From Acetobacteraceae bacterium (GTDB lineage: Bacteria > Pseudomonadota > Alphaproteobacteria > Acetobacterales > Acetobacteraceae), in NCBI GenBank assembly GCA_024280945.1, contig JAMXLO010000122.1, forward strand, positions 62,001 to 126,000: a DNA stretch of 64,000 bases, given 5' to 3'. The notes under the pieces were generated by a model that worked only from the letters and a program-made list of their open reading frames with translations, had not been told where the DNA came from and did not search any database. Below are positions 55,411-64,000 of this stretch, one piece after another. Position numbers and translations under genes: made by a program. Positions within the stretch are counted from its first letter, which is position 1. Each line of letters begins with the position of its first letter.

Positions 55411-57033
55411 CTATCCAGCCGGCGCCTCGTCAAGCCAGATATTCGATAGGTCCTGATTGATGAAGTGACTGGGCCCGATCTTCCAGCCACGAACGTAGGA
55501 CCGCTGCGGTATCATGCGTTCCCACCACAGCATCGGAAACTCGTGTGCCTGGGTATCGATGATCCGCGTCTCATACTGCCGCATCAGGGCCCGCTGCTTG
55601 TCGAAATCGGTCTCGCGCAGCATCCTCTCGTAGATGTCAATCTCCTCCGGATCGTTGTACCCGCCGTAGTTCGCCGCGAACTTCTCACGCGGCAGGTATT
55701 TCTGTGTATCCAGCACGGGGTTTACCACGCTGTTGCAGTTGGCCTCGACCACGACGTCGAAGTCTCCACTGCGCATCGCCTGAAGCCACGGGCCGGTCGG
55801 CTGAACGCGCTGCGTCGCGGTCACGCCGATCTTGCTCCACTGATCGACCAGCCAGGTGCCGACGTATTTGTATGGCTGATCGACATTCCGGTTGAGCAGC
55901 TCCAGGCGCAGCCCCTCCGCACCAGCTTCCTTCAGCAGACGCCGCGCCTCGGCTCGTGACTTCTCGATGTCGGGCCAGAACCCCGCCAGCTTCTGCAGTT
56001 CCTCCTTGGTCGCGGCGAGCGGCGAGCCAGGGAACACGATGCCTCCGACGGTGTGCACGTTGGCGATCTTCGACAGCGCCGGCGCGCTGTTCCACTGATC
56101 GATGGCCAGCAGCAGCGCCCGGCGCACCCGCACATCGTCGAACGGCTTGCGCCGCGCGTTGGGCGTGACCAGGTTGCCGCAGTTCCAGTCGTGCGTCTGC
56201 ACCTTGATCTTGTCGCGGAGTTCGCGCTGCAGGTCGTTGATCGCGGATGGCGGCAGACCCCGGAATTCCATCGCAGCCCGACCGGAGTGGATCGCCTCGA
56301 CCCGTACCACCTGCTTTTCGCTGAAGATGCCGACGAAGCCATCGAGATAGGGCAAACCTTTGTGGTAGTAGTGCAGATTCCGCTCGCCCTTTATCGACTG
56401 GCCTATGTCGAGGCCGACGAATTTGAACGGGCCCGAGCCCATCACGTGCTGCTCGTACCAGCGCACGTCCTTATCGAGGATCGCCTTCGAATAGATGAAT
56501 GCAAAAGGATCCGCGAGCGATGGCAGAAAGGAGGTAGTCGCATATTTGAGGCGGAACACCACGGTGGTCGGATCCGGCGCTTCGACCGAGTCCACGACCG
56601 ACCACCAGTTCTGCCGCACGCTCAGCACGCCTTTCGGGGGAAAGATGATCTTGTTCCAGCTTGCCGCCACGTCCGCCGCGGTGAGCGGCGAGCCGTCGTG
56701 GAACTTCACATCCTGACGGATCTTGAACGTGTAGGTCTTGCCGTCATCCGTCGGCTTCGGGATCGTCGTACAAAGATCGCAGACGAACTGCGTGGTATCC
56801 GAAGGGTTCTCCGGATTGACCCGGATCAGCACGCTGTAGAATGGCGCCATCGCATGCAGCATTGCAAAGGTGCCTTCGCGGTGACCGTCCAGGCTCGGCG
56901 GGGCGTCCGCCGGAATCATGTAGGTCAGTGTGCCGCCGTGTCGCGGCTGCTCCTCCGCTTGACCAGAGGACATTACGACTCCGGATGCGAGCAAGGCCCC
57001 GAACCCGACCGCGAGAACTCTTCTTGTTTGCAT
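55411..57033 (-). CDS. Peptide-type ABC transporter substrate-binding protein (copy 2)
   Basis: A 540-residue DppA/OppA-family binding protein with a signal peptide (RRVLAVGFGALLASGVVMSS). ATG 57033 has GGGAGG upstream; a longer frame from 57177 has no such support. It shares most residues with copy 1 (TYMIPADAPPSLDGHREGTF here, LDLHREATF there), and differs mainly in the signal peptide, the region GVLSVRQNWWSVVDSVEAPD and the final 60 residues. It is the first gene of the operon. Confidence 0.93.
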   Translation of the reverse strand: MQTRRVLAVGFGALLASGVVMSSGQAEEQPRHGGTLTYMIPADAPPSLDGHREGTFAMLHAMAPFYSVLIRVNPENPSDTTQFVCDLCTTIPKPTDDGKTYTFKIRQDVKFHDGSPLTAADVAASWNKIIFPPKGVLSVRQNWWSVVDSVEAPDPTTVVFRLKYATTSFLPSLADPFAFIYSKAILDKDVRWYEQHVMGSGPFKFVGLDIGQSIKGERNLHYYHKGLPYLDGFVGIFSEKQVVRVEAIHSGRAAMEFRGLPPSAINDLQRELRDKIKVQTHDWNCGNLVTPNARRKPFDDVRVRRALLLAIDQWNSAPALSKIANVHTVGGIVFPGSPLAATKEELQKLAGFWPDIEKSRAEARRLLKEAGAEGLRLELLNRNVDQPYKYVGTWLVDQWSKIGVTATQRVQPTGPWLQAMRSGDFDVVVEANCNSVVNPVLDTQKYLPREKFAANYGGYNDPEEIDIYERMLRETDFDKQRALMRQYETRIIDTQAHEFPMLWWERMIPQRSYVRGWKIGPSHFINQDLSNIWLDEAPAG

Positions 57034-57257
57034 GTTCAGCCTCCCTGGACGTGATTTCTCTTCAGTCGAACTCCTTCGATTGATCTTGCGAAAGGCCAAA
57101 TACCGCGATCCGGTGCGAGCTCCGGCGTTCATTCGCTCTGTCAGGGCATCTTTCACCATGTGACCCAGGGTGTCCAAGCAGTACCTGCGCGGTCGCGCAT
57201 CGGTGACGGTCGCCTTCTTCGGTTGCGCATGCCAAGGACCGGCCGCATCGTCTGTTC
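57034..57257. other. Divergent intergenic region between the ABC operon and the flavin oxidase
   Basis: 224 bases separating two divergent transcription units, so probably holding both promoters. I see no clear operator or hairpin. Confidence 0.35.
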
Positions 57258-58565
57258 ATGCATCAGCCATTATCCGACCAGCGAGGGCCGCCCGAGGTCT
57301 ATGTGCACGGCGCGCCACCGCCGCCGCTGACGCAAATGCTGGAAGAGCAACGGCATGTCTCGGTCGCCATAATCGGTGGTGGTTTCACCGGGCTTTCGAC
57401 GGCCCTGCACCTGGCCGAAGCCGGCATCGATGTCGCGGTGCTGGAGGCAAAGGAGATCGGCTGGGGCGCCTCGGGGCGCGCGTTCGGCCAGGTGGTGCCG
57501 TATCTGAAGCTCGGGGAGCAGGCGATCCTGCGTCACTACGGCAATGAGCGCGGACAGCGAATCATCGATGCCGTTGCGGCGGGGCCTGACCTCGTGTTCG
57601 AGCTGATCATGCGCCATGGCATCGAGTGCTGGGCGATACGCTCGGGTCTTATCTTTGCCGCGCACTCCGCGCGTGGGCGACGCGACCTGGAACGGCGCAC
57701 GCATTACTGGCGGCAGCGTGGTGCGCCGGTCGAGATGCTCGAGGATGCACGCTGCACGGAAGCGATCGGGTCGTCGCTGTACCGCGCGGCCTCGCTGGAC
57801 CGACGCGGCGGCAATCTCAACCCTTTCGCCTATGCGCGTGGACTGGCTCATGCGGCGGTCAAGGCCGGAGCGACGCTGTATGCGCAGACGCCGGTACGGT
57901 CCCTGACGCGACAGAACGGGCGCTGGCTGCTGAACGACAGGCTGAGCGCCGACAATGTGGTGATCGCGACCAACGCCTATACAGGCGAACTCTGGCCAGG
58001 GCTGCGCGAGAGCATCATCCCGATGCGTGGGCATGGCTTCGTGACCGAACCGCTGTCGGACAATCTTGGCCACACGATCCTGCCGGAACGGCAGTCGCTC
58101 ACCGATACCCGACAGCTATATTCCGGCGTGCGAATGCTGCCCGACGGCAGGCTGCATGGCAGTGCGCACGGACCGAGCTTCGGCGCCGAGCCGCGCGCCG
58201 ACTGGCGGCGGGTCGATGCGCGTATCCGGCACCTTTTCCCCCAACTTGGCGCGGTGAAGTGGCAGCAGGCCTGGACAGGATGGGTGGCGATGACCGTCGA
58301 TCATTTCCCCAGGCTGCACGAGCTGGCCCCCGGGTTGTATGCCGGGCTTGGCTACAATGGGCGAGGTATCGCGGCGGCCACAATGATGGGGCGTGACCTT
58401 GCGGCGCTGGTGCGCGGCGGGCGGGACAGCCCAACCGTGTTTCCTCTGACGCCGCTGCGGCCGCTGCGCTGGCACGGCATCGCGCCCGTGCTGGTGCGCG
58501 GGCTGGTCCAGATGTACCGGGCGCGTGACATGGTGGATGAGTATCGGCTTGGACCCGCCACCTGA
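57258..58565 (+). CDS. FAD-dependent amino acid/amine oxidase (DAO family)
   Basis: A 435-residue flavoprotein with the dinucleotide motif VAIIGGGFTGLSTALHLAEAG at about residues 36-56 and the second FAD stretch EAKEIGWGASGRAFGQVVP. The C-terminal GLYAGLGYNGRGIAAATMMG is typical of the glycine/D-amino acid oxidase (DadA/GlpO-like) group, often annotated as gamma-glutamylputrescine oxidoreductase-like. It would oxidise an amine or amino acid. The neighbouring peptide transporters and SDR suggest that it acts on an imported compound. It ends next to the SDR gene with 15 bases between stop and start. Confidence 0.9.
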   Translation: MHQPLSDQRGPPEVYVHGAPPPPLTQMLEEQRHVSVAIIGGGFTGLSTALHLAEAGIDVAVLEAKEIGWGASGRAFGQVVPYLKLGEQAILRHYGNERGQRIIDAVAAGPDLVFELIMRHGIECWAIRSGLIFAAHSARGRRDLERRTHYWRQRGAPVEMLEDARCTEAIGSSLYRAASLDRRGGNLNPFAYARGLAHAAVKAGATLYAQTPVRSLTRQNGRWLLNDRLSADNVVIATNAYTGELWPGLRESIIPMRGHGFVTEPLSDNLGHTILPERQSLTDTRQLYSGVRMLPDGRLHGSAHGPSFGAEPRADWRRVDARIRHLFPQLGAVKWQQAWTGWVAMTVDHFPRLHELAPGLYAGLGYNGRGIAAATMMGRDLAALVRGGRDSPTVFPLTPLRPLRWHGIAPVLVRGLVQMYRARDMVDEYRLGPAT

Positions 58566-58580
58566 ATGGAGGAAACGCAG

Positions 58581-59330
58581 ATGACCGTTGCCGACAAGGT
58601 TGTGCTCATTACCGGCGCCGCACGTGGGCTCGGTCTTGAATATGCCCGCTTCCTCGGCCAGGCAGGCGCGCGCGTCGTCGCCGGCGATGTGGCGGACTGC
58701 GCCGATGCCGTGCAGGCGGCGGGCAATGATGCGGTCGGTATCAGGCTCGACGTGACCGACATTGCGTCGGCCGACTCGATGGTGGAACTGGCGATGGAGC
58801 GGTTCGGCCGGATCGATGCGCTCATCAACAACGCGGCGCTTTACGGCTCATTGCGCGGCGGCCGCTTCAACCAGATCGCGGAAGCCGACTGGGACGCGAC
58901 AATGGCGGTGAACGTGAAAGGGATCTGGAACTGCTGCAAGGCCGTGGTGCCGGCGATGCGCCAGTCCGGAGGTGGCTCGATCATCAACATCGCCTCGCTG
59001 GCGGCGACCTATGGCATGCCGTTCGCGCTGCATTACACGACGTCGAAGGCGGCCGTGATCGGACTGACACGGGGGCTCGCGCGCGAACTGGGGCGCGACA
59101 ACATCCGCGTCAACGCGGTGGCGCCGTCCGCCGTCATGACCGAAGGCACTGCGGAATTCTTCGGCGACCGCTTGGACCGAGGGCTGGAGGTGATCCGCGC
59201 CGGGCAGACAATTCAGCGTACGCTCGAGCCGTCTGACCTTACGGGCACCATCGCCTGGCTGATCTCCGATGGGAGTAGCTTCGTTACAGGGCAAACGGTC
59301 GCTGTCGATGGCGGCACCGTCTTGCTCTGA
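58581..59330 (+). CDS. Short-chain dehydrogenase/reductase
   Basis: A classical SDR of 249 residues: cofactor motif TGAARGLG at 11-18, NNAA at 83-86, catalytic S139, Y152 and K156 (HYTTSKAA). The end TVAVDGGTVLL is usual. ATG 58581 is preferred over ATG 58566 because GGAGGAA lies just before it. Substrate unknown. Encoded directly after the flavin oxidase, probably in one operon with it and with the ABC genes that follow. Confidence 0.92.
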   Translation: MTVADKVVLITGAARGLGLEYARFLGQAGARVVAGDVADCADAVQAAGNDAVGIRLDVTDIASADSMVELAMERFGRIDALINNAALYGSLRGGRFNQIAEADWDATMAVNVKGIWNCCKAVVPAMRQSGGGSIINIASLAATYGMPFALHYTTSKAAVIGLTRGLARELGRDNIRVNAVAPSAVMTEGTAEFFGDRLDRGLEVIRAGQTIQRTLEPSDLTGTIAWLISDGSSFVTGQTVAVDGGTVLL

Positions 59331-59381
59331 CCGCCGCCGCGGCTAGATTGCGCCGCAACACTCTGTTGCGGGAAAACGCTT

Positions 59382-61430
59382 ATGCCTAAAGCCCTGTTGT
59401 CGCGCCGCGCCGCCCTGGCGAGTATTGCCGCCAGTCCCGCGGCCATGGCGTTCCTGCGCAGCGCAATTGCCGAGGCGCAGACCAGTCTGTCGCAGTCGGG
59501 GCTGGTCGGAGAAGTCCAGGGGCCGACGATGATCACCGACCCCGCGAAGTGGCCTAAGAAATTCTCCGAAGCGCCGATGCTGGCCGAACTCGTCAAGGCC
59601 GGCAAATTGCCGCCGGTCGAGCAACGGATTCCGGCTGAACCTCTGGTGTGGCAGCCATTGAACGAGATCGGCAAGTACGGTGGCACCTGGCGACGCGCAT
59701 TCACCGGACCGGCGGACGGTGAAAACGGTAACCGCATCCAGTCCTCCGACAAGCCGCTGCACTGGAGCGCGGACGGCAGCAAGATCGTGCCCTGCATGGC
59801 CAAGGGCTACGAACTGGGGGACGACGGCAAGAGCTATACGCTGTTCCTGCGCAAGGGGATGAAGTGGTCGGATGGTGCGCCATTCACCGCGGATGACTTC
59901 ATCTTCTGGTTCCAGGACATTTACAGCAATCCCGAGATCGTCCCGACACCGACGCCGGAAATGCGCCCGCAAGGCAGGCCGGGCCGCATGGCCAAGGTGG
60001 ACGAAACGACCGTGCGCTGGGAATGGGACGTGCCGTACTTCCTGTTCGAAGACATCATGGCCGGCGACACCGCGATGGGCGGCGGACAGGCTGTGCGGCA
60101 GGCGGCCAAGATCAGCTTCGGAGCCTATGCGCCCGCGCATTACCTCAAACAGTTCCTGCCGAAATACTCCTCCGTCGAAGCGGTGAACGCGCGAGCCAGG
60201 CAGGAAGGCTTCGAGAACTGGGTGCAGATGCTGCACTTCAAGAAGGACTGGGAGCTGAACACCGAAGTGCCGGTGCTCGGGCCATGGCGCAGCGTGCGGC
60301 CGATCAACAATCCGATCTGGCTGCTCGAGCGCAATCCCTACTACTACGCGGTCGATACGGCGGGAAATCAGTTGCCGTATTTCGACCGGGTTCAGTTCAC
60401 GCTGGCCGAGAACCTGGAGGTCATAAACCTGCGGGCGATGGCCGGGGAGTACGACGAGCAGGAACGGCATATCGATCTGGGCAAACTGCCGGTGCTGCTC
60501 GATAACCAGGCAAAGGGAAACTACAAGGTGCACCTGGACCTCGGCTTTGCCGGGTCCGATTTCATGTTCCACGTCAACCAGAGCTACACGGGCGATGCGG
60601 AAATCGCCAAATGGCTGAAGAACGCCGATTTTCGCCGCGCGCTGGCGCTGGGCATCGACCGCGACCAGTTGAACGAGACGTTCTGGCTGGGCGTCGGCAC
60701 CCCCGGTTCGCCGGCGCCGGGCGAAAGCATGCCGCAAAGTCCCGGTGCAGAATGGCGCAAGAAGTGGTCGGTGCTCGACCTGAAGCAGGCCAACGCGCTG
60801 CTGGACAAGATCGGGCTGACAAAAAAGAACGGCGATGGATTCCGGCTGCGCACCGACAATGGCGACGTGCTGCGCCTGCAGGTGATCGCGATCGCGGCCT
60901 TCCTGCCATATCCGAAGCTGGCTGAAATGGTTGCCGACCAGTGGCGCAAGATCGGCATCCTGGCTGACGTCAAAGAGATGGAGCGCGGGCTGGGCTTTGC
61001 CAAGCAGACCAACAATGAGCACCAATTGTTTGTCTGGAACAATGGCGGCACCGAGCTGCTTTACCTGTTTCCCACCTGGGCGGTGCCGGTCATTCCCGGC
61101 TCGGCGTTCGCGCCGGAATATGCCAGGTGGTACTCGTCGGGCGGCAGGCAGGGCACGAAGCCGGACGATCCGAACATCCTGAAGATCTTCGATCTATATG
61201 CTGAGGCAGCCGGACTGCGTGCCGAGGGGCGCAACAAGAACGCGCAGGAGATCTGGAAGATCCTGGTGGACCAGCAGTACGGCATCGGCACCGTGGGGCA
61301 GTCGCCGGCGGGACTTGGGGTGCGGCTGGTGTCGAACCGGCTGGGCAACATCGCCGCGCGCGTGTGCAACGCGCAGCACTGCCGCACGCCGGGGAACTCG
61401 CACCCGGAGACTTGGTATTTCAAGGCGTGA
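59382..61430 (+). CDS. Large ABC transporter substrate-binding protein (extracellular solute-binding family 5)
   Basis: A 682-residue family 5 binding protein, larger than the usual 500-550. The N-terminus LLSRRAALASIAASPAAMAF resembles a Tat signal (twin arginine before a hydrophobic stretch), suggesting export in folded form. Family signature: YTLFLRKGMKWSDGAPFTAD DFIFWF. The length and the FLLERNPYYYAVDTAGNQLPYFD-type segment (here WLLERNPYYYAVDTAGNQLP) match the large subgroup that serves peptide or sugar-related compounds. It heads the second importer, followed by two permeases and an ATPase. Confidence 0.9.
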   Translation: MPKALLSRRAALASIAASPAAMAFLRSAIAEAQTSLSQSGLVGEVQGPTMITDPAKWPKKFSEAPMLAELVKAGKLPPVEQRIPAEPLVWQPLNEIGKYGGTWRRAFTGPADGENGNRIQSSDKPLHWSADGSKIVPCMAKGYELGDDGKSYTLFLRKGMKWSDGAPFTADDFIFWFQDIYSNPEIVPTPTPEMRPQGRPGRMAKVDETTVRWEWDVPYFLFEDIMAGDTAMGGGQAVRQAAKISFGAYAPAHYLKQFLPKYSSVEAVNARARQEGFENWVQMLHFKKDWELNTEVPVLGPWRSVRPINNPIWLLERNPYYYAVDTAGNQLPYFDRVQFTLAENLEVINLRAMAGEYDEQERHIDLGKLPVLLDNQAKGNYKVHLDLGFAGSDFMFHVNQSYTGDAEIAKWLKNADFRRALALGIDRDQLNETFWLGVGTPGSPAPGESMPQSPGAEWRKKWSVLDLKQANALLDKIGLTKKNGDGFRLRTDNGDVLRLQVIAIAAFLPYPKLAEMVADQWRKIGILADVKEMERGLGFAKQTNNEHQLFVWNNGGTELLYLFPTWAVPVIPGSAFAPEYARWYSSGGRQGTKPDDPNILKIFDLYAEAAGLRAEGRNKNAQEIWKILVDQQYGIGTVGQSPAGLGVRLVSNRLGNIAARVCNAQHCRTPGNSHPETWYFKA

Positions 61431-61542
61431 GAGCGGTCCCGTCATGGCCGGCCCTGTGCCGGCCATCCACATCTAATTATTTCATCGGTGCCAAAGTTGT
61501 GGATGGTCGGGCGAGGCTCGACCATGACGGTGGCGCAGAACC
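61431..61542 (+). repeat. Palindromic repeat pair between the binding protein and permease genes
   Basis: Two hairpins in 112 bases. The first (61444-61466) is a perfect 9-base stem ATGGCCGGC / GCCGGCCAT with loop CCTGT; the second (61503-61525) is a 10-base stem ATGGTCGGGC / GCTCGACCAT with one mismatch. The first arm translates as MAGPVPAIH, a peptide I know from a dispersed alphaproteobacterial repeat. They may stabilise the upstream message and lower expression of the downstream genes. Confidence 0.7.
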
Positions 61543-62535
61543 GTGCTGACCTATCTCGCCCACCGACTGCTGCTGGCGGCCATCACGCTGTTCGCCATTA
61601 CGGTGGTGACCTTCATCATTCTGCATCTGCCGCCGGTCGATTTCGTGACGGCCTACGCAGCGCAGGCGGCGGCATCGGGGACCGCGATCTCGCCGGCCGA
61701 GGCGGACGCGATGCGCCAGGCGTACGGACTGAACCAGCCGCTCTACGTGCAGTACTGGAAATGGCTCGCAATGGTCGCGAGCGGCAACTTCGGTCGCTCG
61801 TTCGAATATGGTCGGCCCGTGACCGAGGTGATCGGCGACCGGCTATGGCTGACGGTTCTGCTGTCACTGGGCGCCATCGTCATAACCTGGGGCCTCGCGC
61901 TGCCGATCGGGATTTATTCAGCGGTTCGACAGTATTCGATCGGTGATTATGTTTTCACTTTCCTCGGCTTTATTGGGCTTGCGATCCCGAATTTTCTGCT
62001 GGCATTGATCGTGCTGTATCTCGGATCGCGGCTGTTCGGATTGAGTGTCGGCGGGCTGTTCTCGCCGGCTCAGCAGCTCGCACCGTGGAGTTGGAGCAAG
62101 GTCGTCGATCTGCTGCAGCACCTGCCGGTACCGGTTCTGATTCTGTCGCTGGCCGGTACCGCGCAGCTCGTGCGGATCATGCGCGCCAATCTGCTGGATG
62201 AACTACGCCGTCCCTACGTGGTGACCGCGCGCGCACGTGGCCTGCCTGAGAAGCGCGTGATCATGAAGTATCCGGTACGCGCGGCACTGAATCCGTTCGC
62301 CAGCACGATCGGCTATCTGCTGCCATTCATGGTGTCCGGTTCGGTGATCATCTCGGTGGTGCTCAGCCTGCCGACCGTGGGACCGCTGCTGCTGCGCTCG
62401 CTCCTGTCGCAGGACATGCTGCTGGCATCCACCATCATCCTGCTGCTCGGTGTACTGACGGTGGTCGGCACGCTGCTGTCCGACCTGCTGCTGATGTGGA
62501 TCGATCCGCGCATCCGGCTGGGGCGCACACGATGA
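61543..62535 (+). CDS. Peptide-type ABC transporter permease (DppB/OppB family)
   Basis: A 330-residue permease. The opening YLAHRLLLAAITLFAITVVTFIILHLPPVD is the DppB-type N-terminus, and ARGLPEKRVIMKYPVRAALNP holds the EAA loop. The start is GTG 61543, with a weak ribosome-binding site, after a palindromic repeat region. The stop overlaps the start of the next permease (ATGA). Confidence 0.9.
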   Translation: MLTYLAHRLLLAAITLFAITVVTFIILHLPPVDFVTAYAAQAAASGTAISPAEADAMRQAYGLNQPLYVQYWKWLAMVASGNFGRSFEYGRPVTEVIGDRLWLTVLLSLGAIVITWGLALPIGIYSAVRQYSIGDYVFTFLGFIGLAIPNFLLALIVLYLGSRLFGLSVGGLFSPAQQLAPWSWSKVVDLLQHLPVPVLILSLAGTAQLVRIMRANLLDELRRPYVVTARARGLPEKRVIMKYPVRAALNPFASTIGYLLPFMVSGSVIISVVLSLPTVGPLLLRSLLSQDMLLASTIILLLGVLTVVGTLLSDLLLMWIDPRIRLGRTR

Positions 62536-63662
62536 GCGACATCGCGATCGAAGAACCGCTGGTCACCGAGGCCGAAACCCGCGTCGCCGTCGCGACCCAG
62601 CGGCAGCTCATCTGGTGGCGCTTCAAGAAACACAAGCTGGCGGTGGTCAGCGCGGTAATCGTCGGGCTGTTCTACCTGGTCGCGATCTTTGCCGACGGCA
62701 TTGCCTATGCGCCGCCGTTCGATACCCAGGCGAGCCGCAGCTATATCCCCCCGCAGCCGATCCACTGGTTCACCGCTGACGGCCATTTCCAGCCGCACGT
62801 CTACGCGCTGAAGGGCAAGCGCGACATGCGCACCTTCAAGCTGACCTATGCGCCGGATGCCAGCGAACCGCGCGACCTTGTGCTGTTCGGGCGCGGCTAT
62901 CCCTACAAATTCCTTGGCCTGCTCCCGACCGACATTCACCTGTTTGGCGTCTCCGACGGTAAGCCGCAGGATGCGCTGTTCCTGCTCGGCACCGACGAAC
63001 TCGGGCGTGACGTATTCTCGCGCCTTGTGCTGGCCACACGCACCTCCCTCACGATCGGGCTGGTTGGCGTCGGACTAAGCCTGATCCTTGGCATCCTGCT
63101 GGGCGGCATTTCCGGCCTGCAAGGTGGTTGGGCGGACGTGGTGATCCAGCGCGTGATCGAAATCCTGCGCTCGGTGCCGACCATACCGCTGTGGATGGGT
63201 CTCGCCGCCGCGGTGCCGGCGAGCTGGTCACCGCAGCAGGTATATTTCGCCATCACCGTCATCATCTCGCTGATCGGCTGGACCGAACTGGCGCGCGTGG
63301 TGCGCGGACGGTTCCTGGCACTGCGCGAGGAGGATTTCATCACCGCCGCCGAACTCGCCGGCGCCTCCCGGCTGCGCATCATCTTCAAGCACATGGTGCC
63401 GTCCTTCCTGTCGCACATCATTGCCGCGGTCAGCCTGGCATTGCCGGCGATGATCATCAGCGAGACGACGCTCTCGTTCCTTGGACTGGGACTGCGTCCA
63501 CCGGCAATCTCCTGGGGCGTGATGCTGCAGGACGCGCAAAACCTGCAGACGCTTGGTCTGGCGCCGTGGCTCTTGTTCGCGGCGATCCCTGTCGTCGTGG
63601 TGATCCTGGCGTTCAACTTCCTGGGCGACGGGCTGCGCGACGCGGCCGATCCATATGGCTGA
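62532..63662 (+). CDS. Peptide-type ABC transporter permease (DppC/OppC family)
   Basis: A 376-residue permease, longer than usual because of an insert of about 90 residues between the first membrane segment and LLGTDELGRDVFSRLVLATRTSLTIG; this insert (YIPPQPIHWFTADGHFQPHV and so on) is periplasmic and is a feature of the subgroup serving large family 5 binding proteins. GFGASRLRIIFKHMVPSF-type EAA loop (here ELAGASRLRIIFKHMVPSF) is present. ATG 62532 overlaps the previous stop. It overlaps the ATPase gene by 8 bases. Confidence 0.92.
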   Translation: MSDIAIEEPLVTEAETRVAVATQRQLIWWRFKKHKLAVVSAVIVGLFYLVAIFADGIAYAPPFDTQASRSYIPPQPIHWFTADGHFQPHVYALKGKRDMRTFKLTYAPDASEPRDLVLFGRGYPYKFLGLLPTDIHLFGVSDGKPQDALFLLGTDELGRDVFSRLVLATRTSLTIGLVGVGLSLILGILLGGISGLQGGWADVVIQRVIEILRSVPTIPLWMGLAAAVPASWSPQQVYFAITVIISLIGWTELARVVRGRFLALREEDFITAAELAGASRLRIIFKHMVPSFLSHIIAAVSLALPAMIISETTLSFLGLGLRPPAISWGVMLQDAQNLQTLGLAPWLLFAAIPVVVVILAFNFLGDGLRDAADPYG

Positions 63663-64000
63663 ACCGATCCTCTCGGTGCGTGACCTGCACACGCACTTCT
63701 TCGCCGATGAGGGCGTGGTACGCGCCGTCGATGGAACGTCGTTCGACCTATACCAGGGTCGCACGCTCGGCATTGTCGGCGAATCCGGCTGCGGCAAGAG
63801 TGTCACCGCGCGCTCGATCCTGCGGATTGTCGAGCGGCCAGGCCGAATCGTGTCAGGGCAAATTCTGCTCCGCCGCGACAATGGCGGCAGCGTCGATCTG
63901 GTGCAGCTGGCCAGCGATGGTGCCGAGATGCGTGCCATCCGCGGCGGTGAGATCGGCTTGGTGTTCCAGGAGCCGATGAGCTCGTTATCGGCATTTCACA
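63655..64000 (+). CDS. Peptide-type ABC transporter ATP-binding protein (3' end outside window)
   Basis: The first 115 residues of an oligopeptide-type ATPase (DppD/OppD-like) are present. The Walker A motif GESGCGKSV is at about residues 43-51 and FQEPMSSLSAF, the Q-loop, at about 105-115. ATG 63655 overlaps the permease stop by 8 bases. The frame is open at the window edge, so the rest, with signature and Walker B motifs, lies beyond it. Confidence 0.9.
   Translation, partial: MAEPILSVRDLHTHFFADEGVVRAVDGTSFDLYQGRTLGIVGESGCGKSVTARSILRIVERPGRIVSGQILLRRDNGGSVDLVQLASDGAEMRAIRGGEIGLVFQEPMSSLSAFH

Overview
The window is a 64 kb stretch of high-GC chromosome from a free-living, Gram-negative proteobacterium, most likely an alphaproteobacterium of the Rhodospirillales/Acetobacteraceae type. 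The reasons are the miaB-phoH-ybeY-corC order, a TamA/TamB outer-membrane assembly pair, system I cytochrome c maturation genes (ccm), EgtB/EgtD ergothioneine synthesis, a LigAB ring-cleavage dioxygenase, and small palindromic repeats whose translations (of the type [29 protein letters not shown]) I know from alphaproteobacteria. The taxon is an inference. I found no rRNA, tRNA, CRISPR array, insertion sequence or integrase.

Layout. 0-7.4 kb: end of a radical SAM gene, a chimeric MCP/RTX remnant, an OmpA-like lipoprotein, a DsbA-fold isomerase, a metallo-hydrolase, a class V aminotransferase, a MaoC-like protein and a large alpha/beta hydrolase. 7.6-13 kb: an ECF-like sigma factor, egtB-egtD, a PRC-barrel protein with a clear terminator, and Ku. 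12-15 kb: a polyamine-type ABC operon (potF-potG-potH) that stops without potI and runs into ccmG. 15-17 kb: ccmC-ccmD-ccmE-ccmG, with a FNR/FixK-type box in the divergent region toward an EVE-domain gene and a Rieske gene invaded by a palindromic repeat. 18-24 kb: acetyl-CoA synthetase, a SLC13 permease, a broken MarC fragment and an amidase. 24-25 kb: a frameshifted gene with a polymorphic-toxin-like tail followed by an intact immunity-like gene. 25-29.5 kb: glycerol kinase, an SDR and an EF-G paralogue.

29.6-37.6 kb is the most distinctive metabolic region. On the minus strand, dienelactone hydrolase-ligA-ligB-hpaB-like monooxygenase-marR form an apparent aromatic-degradation operon. Divergent from it is a tightly coupled trio: a serine beta-lactamase-like hydrolase, a SelA-like PLP enzyme carrying an unusual C-terminal beta domain, and a class III aminotransferase. 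37.7-40.8 kb: manganese catalase, an LLM-type oxidoreductase whose ribosome-binding site lies inside a perfect hairpin, two DUF5985-like membrane proteins and a Crp/Fnr regulator. 40.8-51.6 kb: tamB-tamA, an acyltransferase, and miaB-phoH-ybeY-corC.

51.7-64 kb: two separate peptide-type ABC importers. The first (minus strand) has two near-duplicate binding proteins and two permeases. The second (plus strand) has a large binding protein, two permeases and the start of an ATPase. Between them lie a DAO-type flavin oxidase and an SDR, suggesting uptake and oxidation of amine or peptide substrates. No clearly new defence or mobile system was seen; the best candidates for further attention are the aromatic/PLP region, the decayed toxin-immunity locus, the MCP-RTX chimera and the repeats that have entered three coding sequences.
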